DNA of 5,218 nt from an uncultured Rhodospirillales bacterium (GTDB lineage Bacteria > Pseudomonadota > Alphaproteobacteria > Acetobacterales > Acetobacteraceae), in the NCBI GenBank assembly GCA_903928045.1, contig CAIYPH010000329.1, positions 1 to 5,218 of the forward strand, read 5' to 3'. The notes beneath the pieces were generated by a model, which saw nothing but the letters and a program-made list of their open reading frames with translations, was not told the origin of the DNA and did not search any database. How positions within the stretch are numbered: position 1 is the stretch's first letter; every line of letters begins with the position of its first letter. Below, piece after piece: positions 5,216-5,218 of the stretch. The position numbers were made by a program, and so were the translations under genes.

Positions 5216-5218
5216 GCC

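Overview
The window reads as chromosomal DNA from a high-GC alphaproteobacterium, possibly Rhodospirillales/Acetobacteraceae or Rhizobiales. The grounds are strong G/C bias at third codon positions, GGGAGAC-type ribosome binding sites, and a pairing of LivJ-type and CUT1-type ABC binding proteins that is common in those groups. Genus-level assignment is not possible from sequence alone. It holds five protein genes in two divergent pairs that converge on each other near position 2650-2820.

Left part (1-1728). On the minus strand, a Tat-exported LivJ/HAAT-type (Peripla_BP_6) solute-binding protein (244-1479) is followed after 18 nt by the first 75 codons of a zinc-dependent medium-chain alcohol dehydrogenase (1-225, cut by the window edge). 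The spacing and the RBS in the gap point to one transcript. Upstream of the binding protein is a 249-nt divergent intergenic region with a perfect 9-bp inverted repeat (1500-1527) and smaller repeats. Beyond it, on the plus strand, lies an amidohydrolase-2 (COG2159/ACMSD-like) TIM-barrel enzyme (1729-2646). Uptake protein, alcohol dehydrogenase and amidohydrolase look like parts of a catabolic module for a small organic compound. The substrate cannot be read from the sequence.

Middle part (2647-2817). This 171-nt convergent gap contains no intact gene. It carries a short stretch resembling the extreme C-terminus of a CaiB/BaiF family III CoA-transferase (2701-2790, low confidence) and a 9-bp-stem hairpin (2779-2801).

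Right part (2818-5218). A LacI/GalR-family repressor (2818-3813, minus) is divergent from a CUT1 sugar-binding protein of the glucose/mannose (GtsA-like) type (3977-5215, plus). The 163-nt region between them contains a LacI-type operator with central CpG (TGCAATCGTTTGTA) lying in the spacer of a plausible sigma70-type promoter. This is a textbook layout for a sugar-responsive repressor controlling its uptake operon. The permease and ATPase genes would be expected just past the right edge.

Overall this is an ordinary transport and catabolism region. I saw no RNA genes, CRISPR, insertion sequences or defence-like system. The observations most worth a second look are the amidohydrolase's apparent loss of two canonical metal ligands, the operator-in-promoter layout, the inverted repeat in the binding-protein leader, and the possible CoA-transferase remnant.
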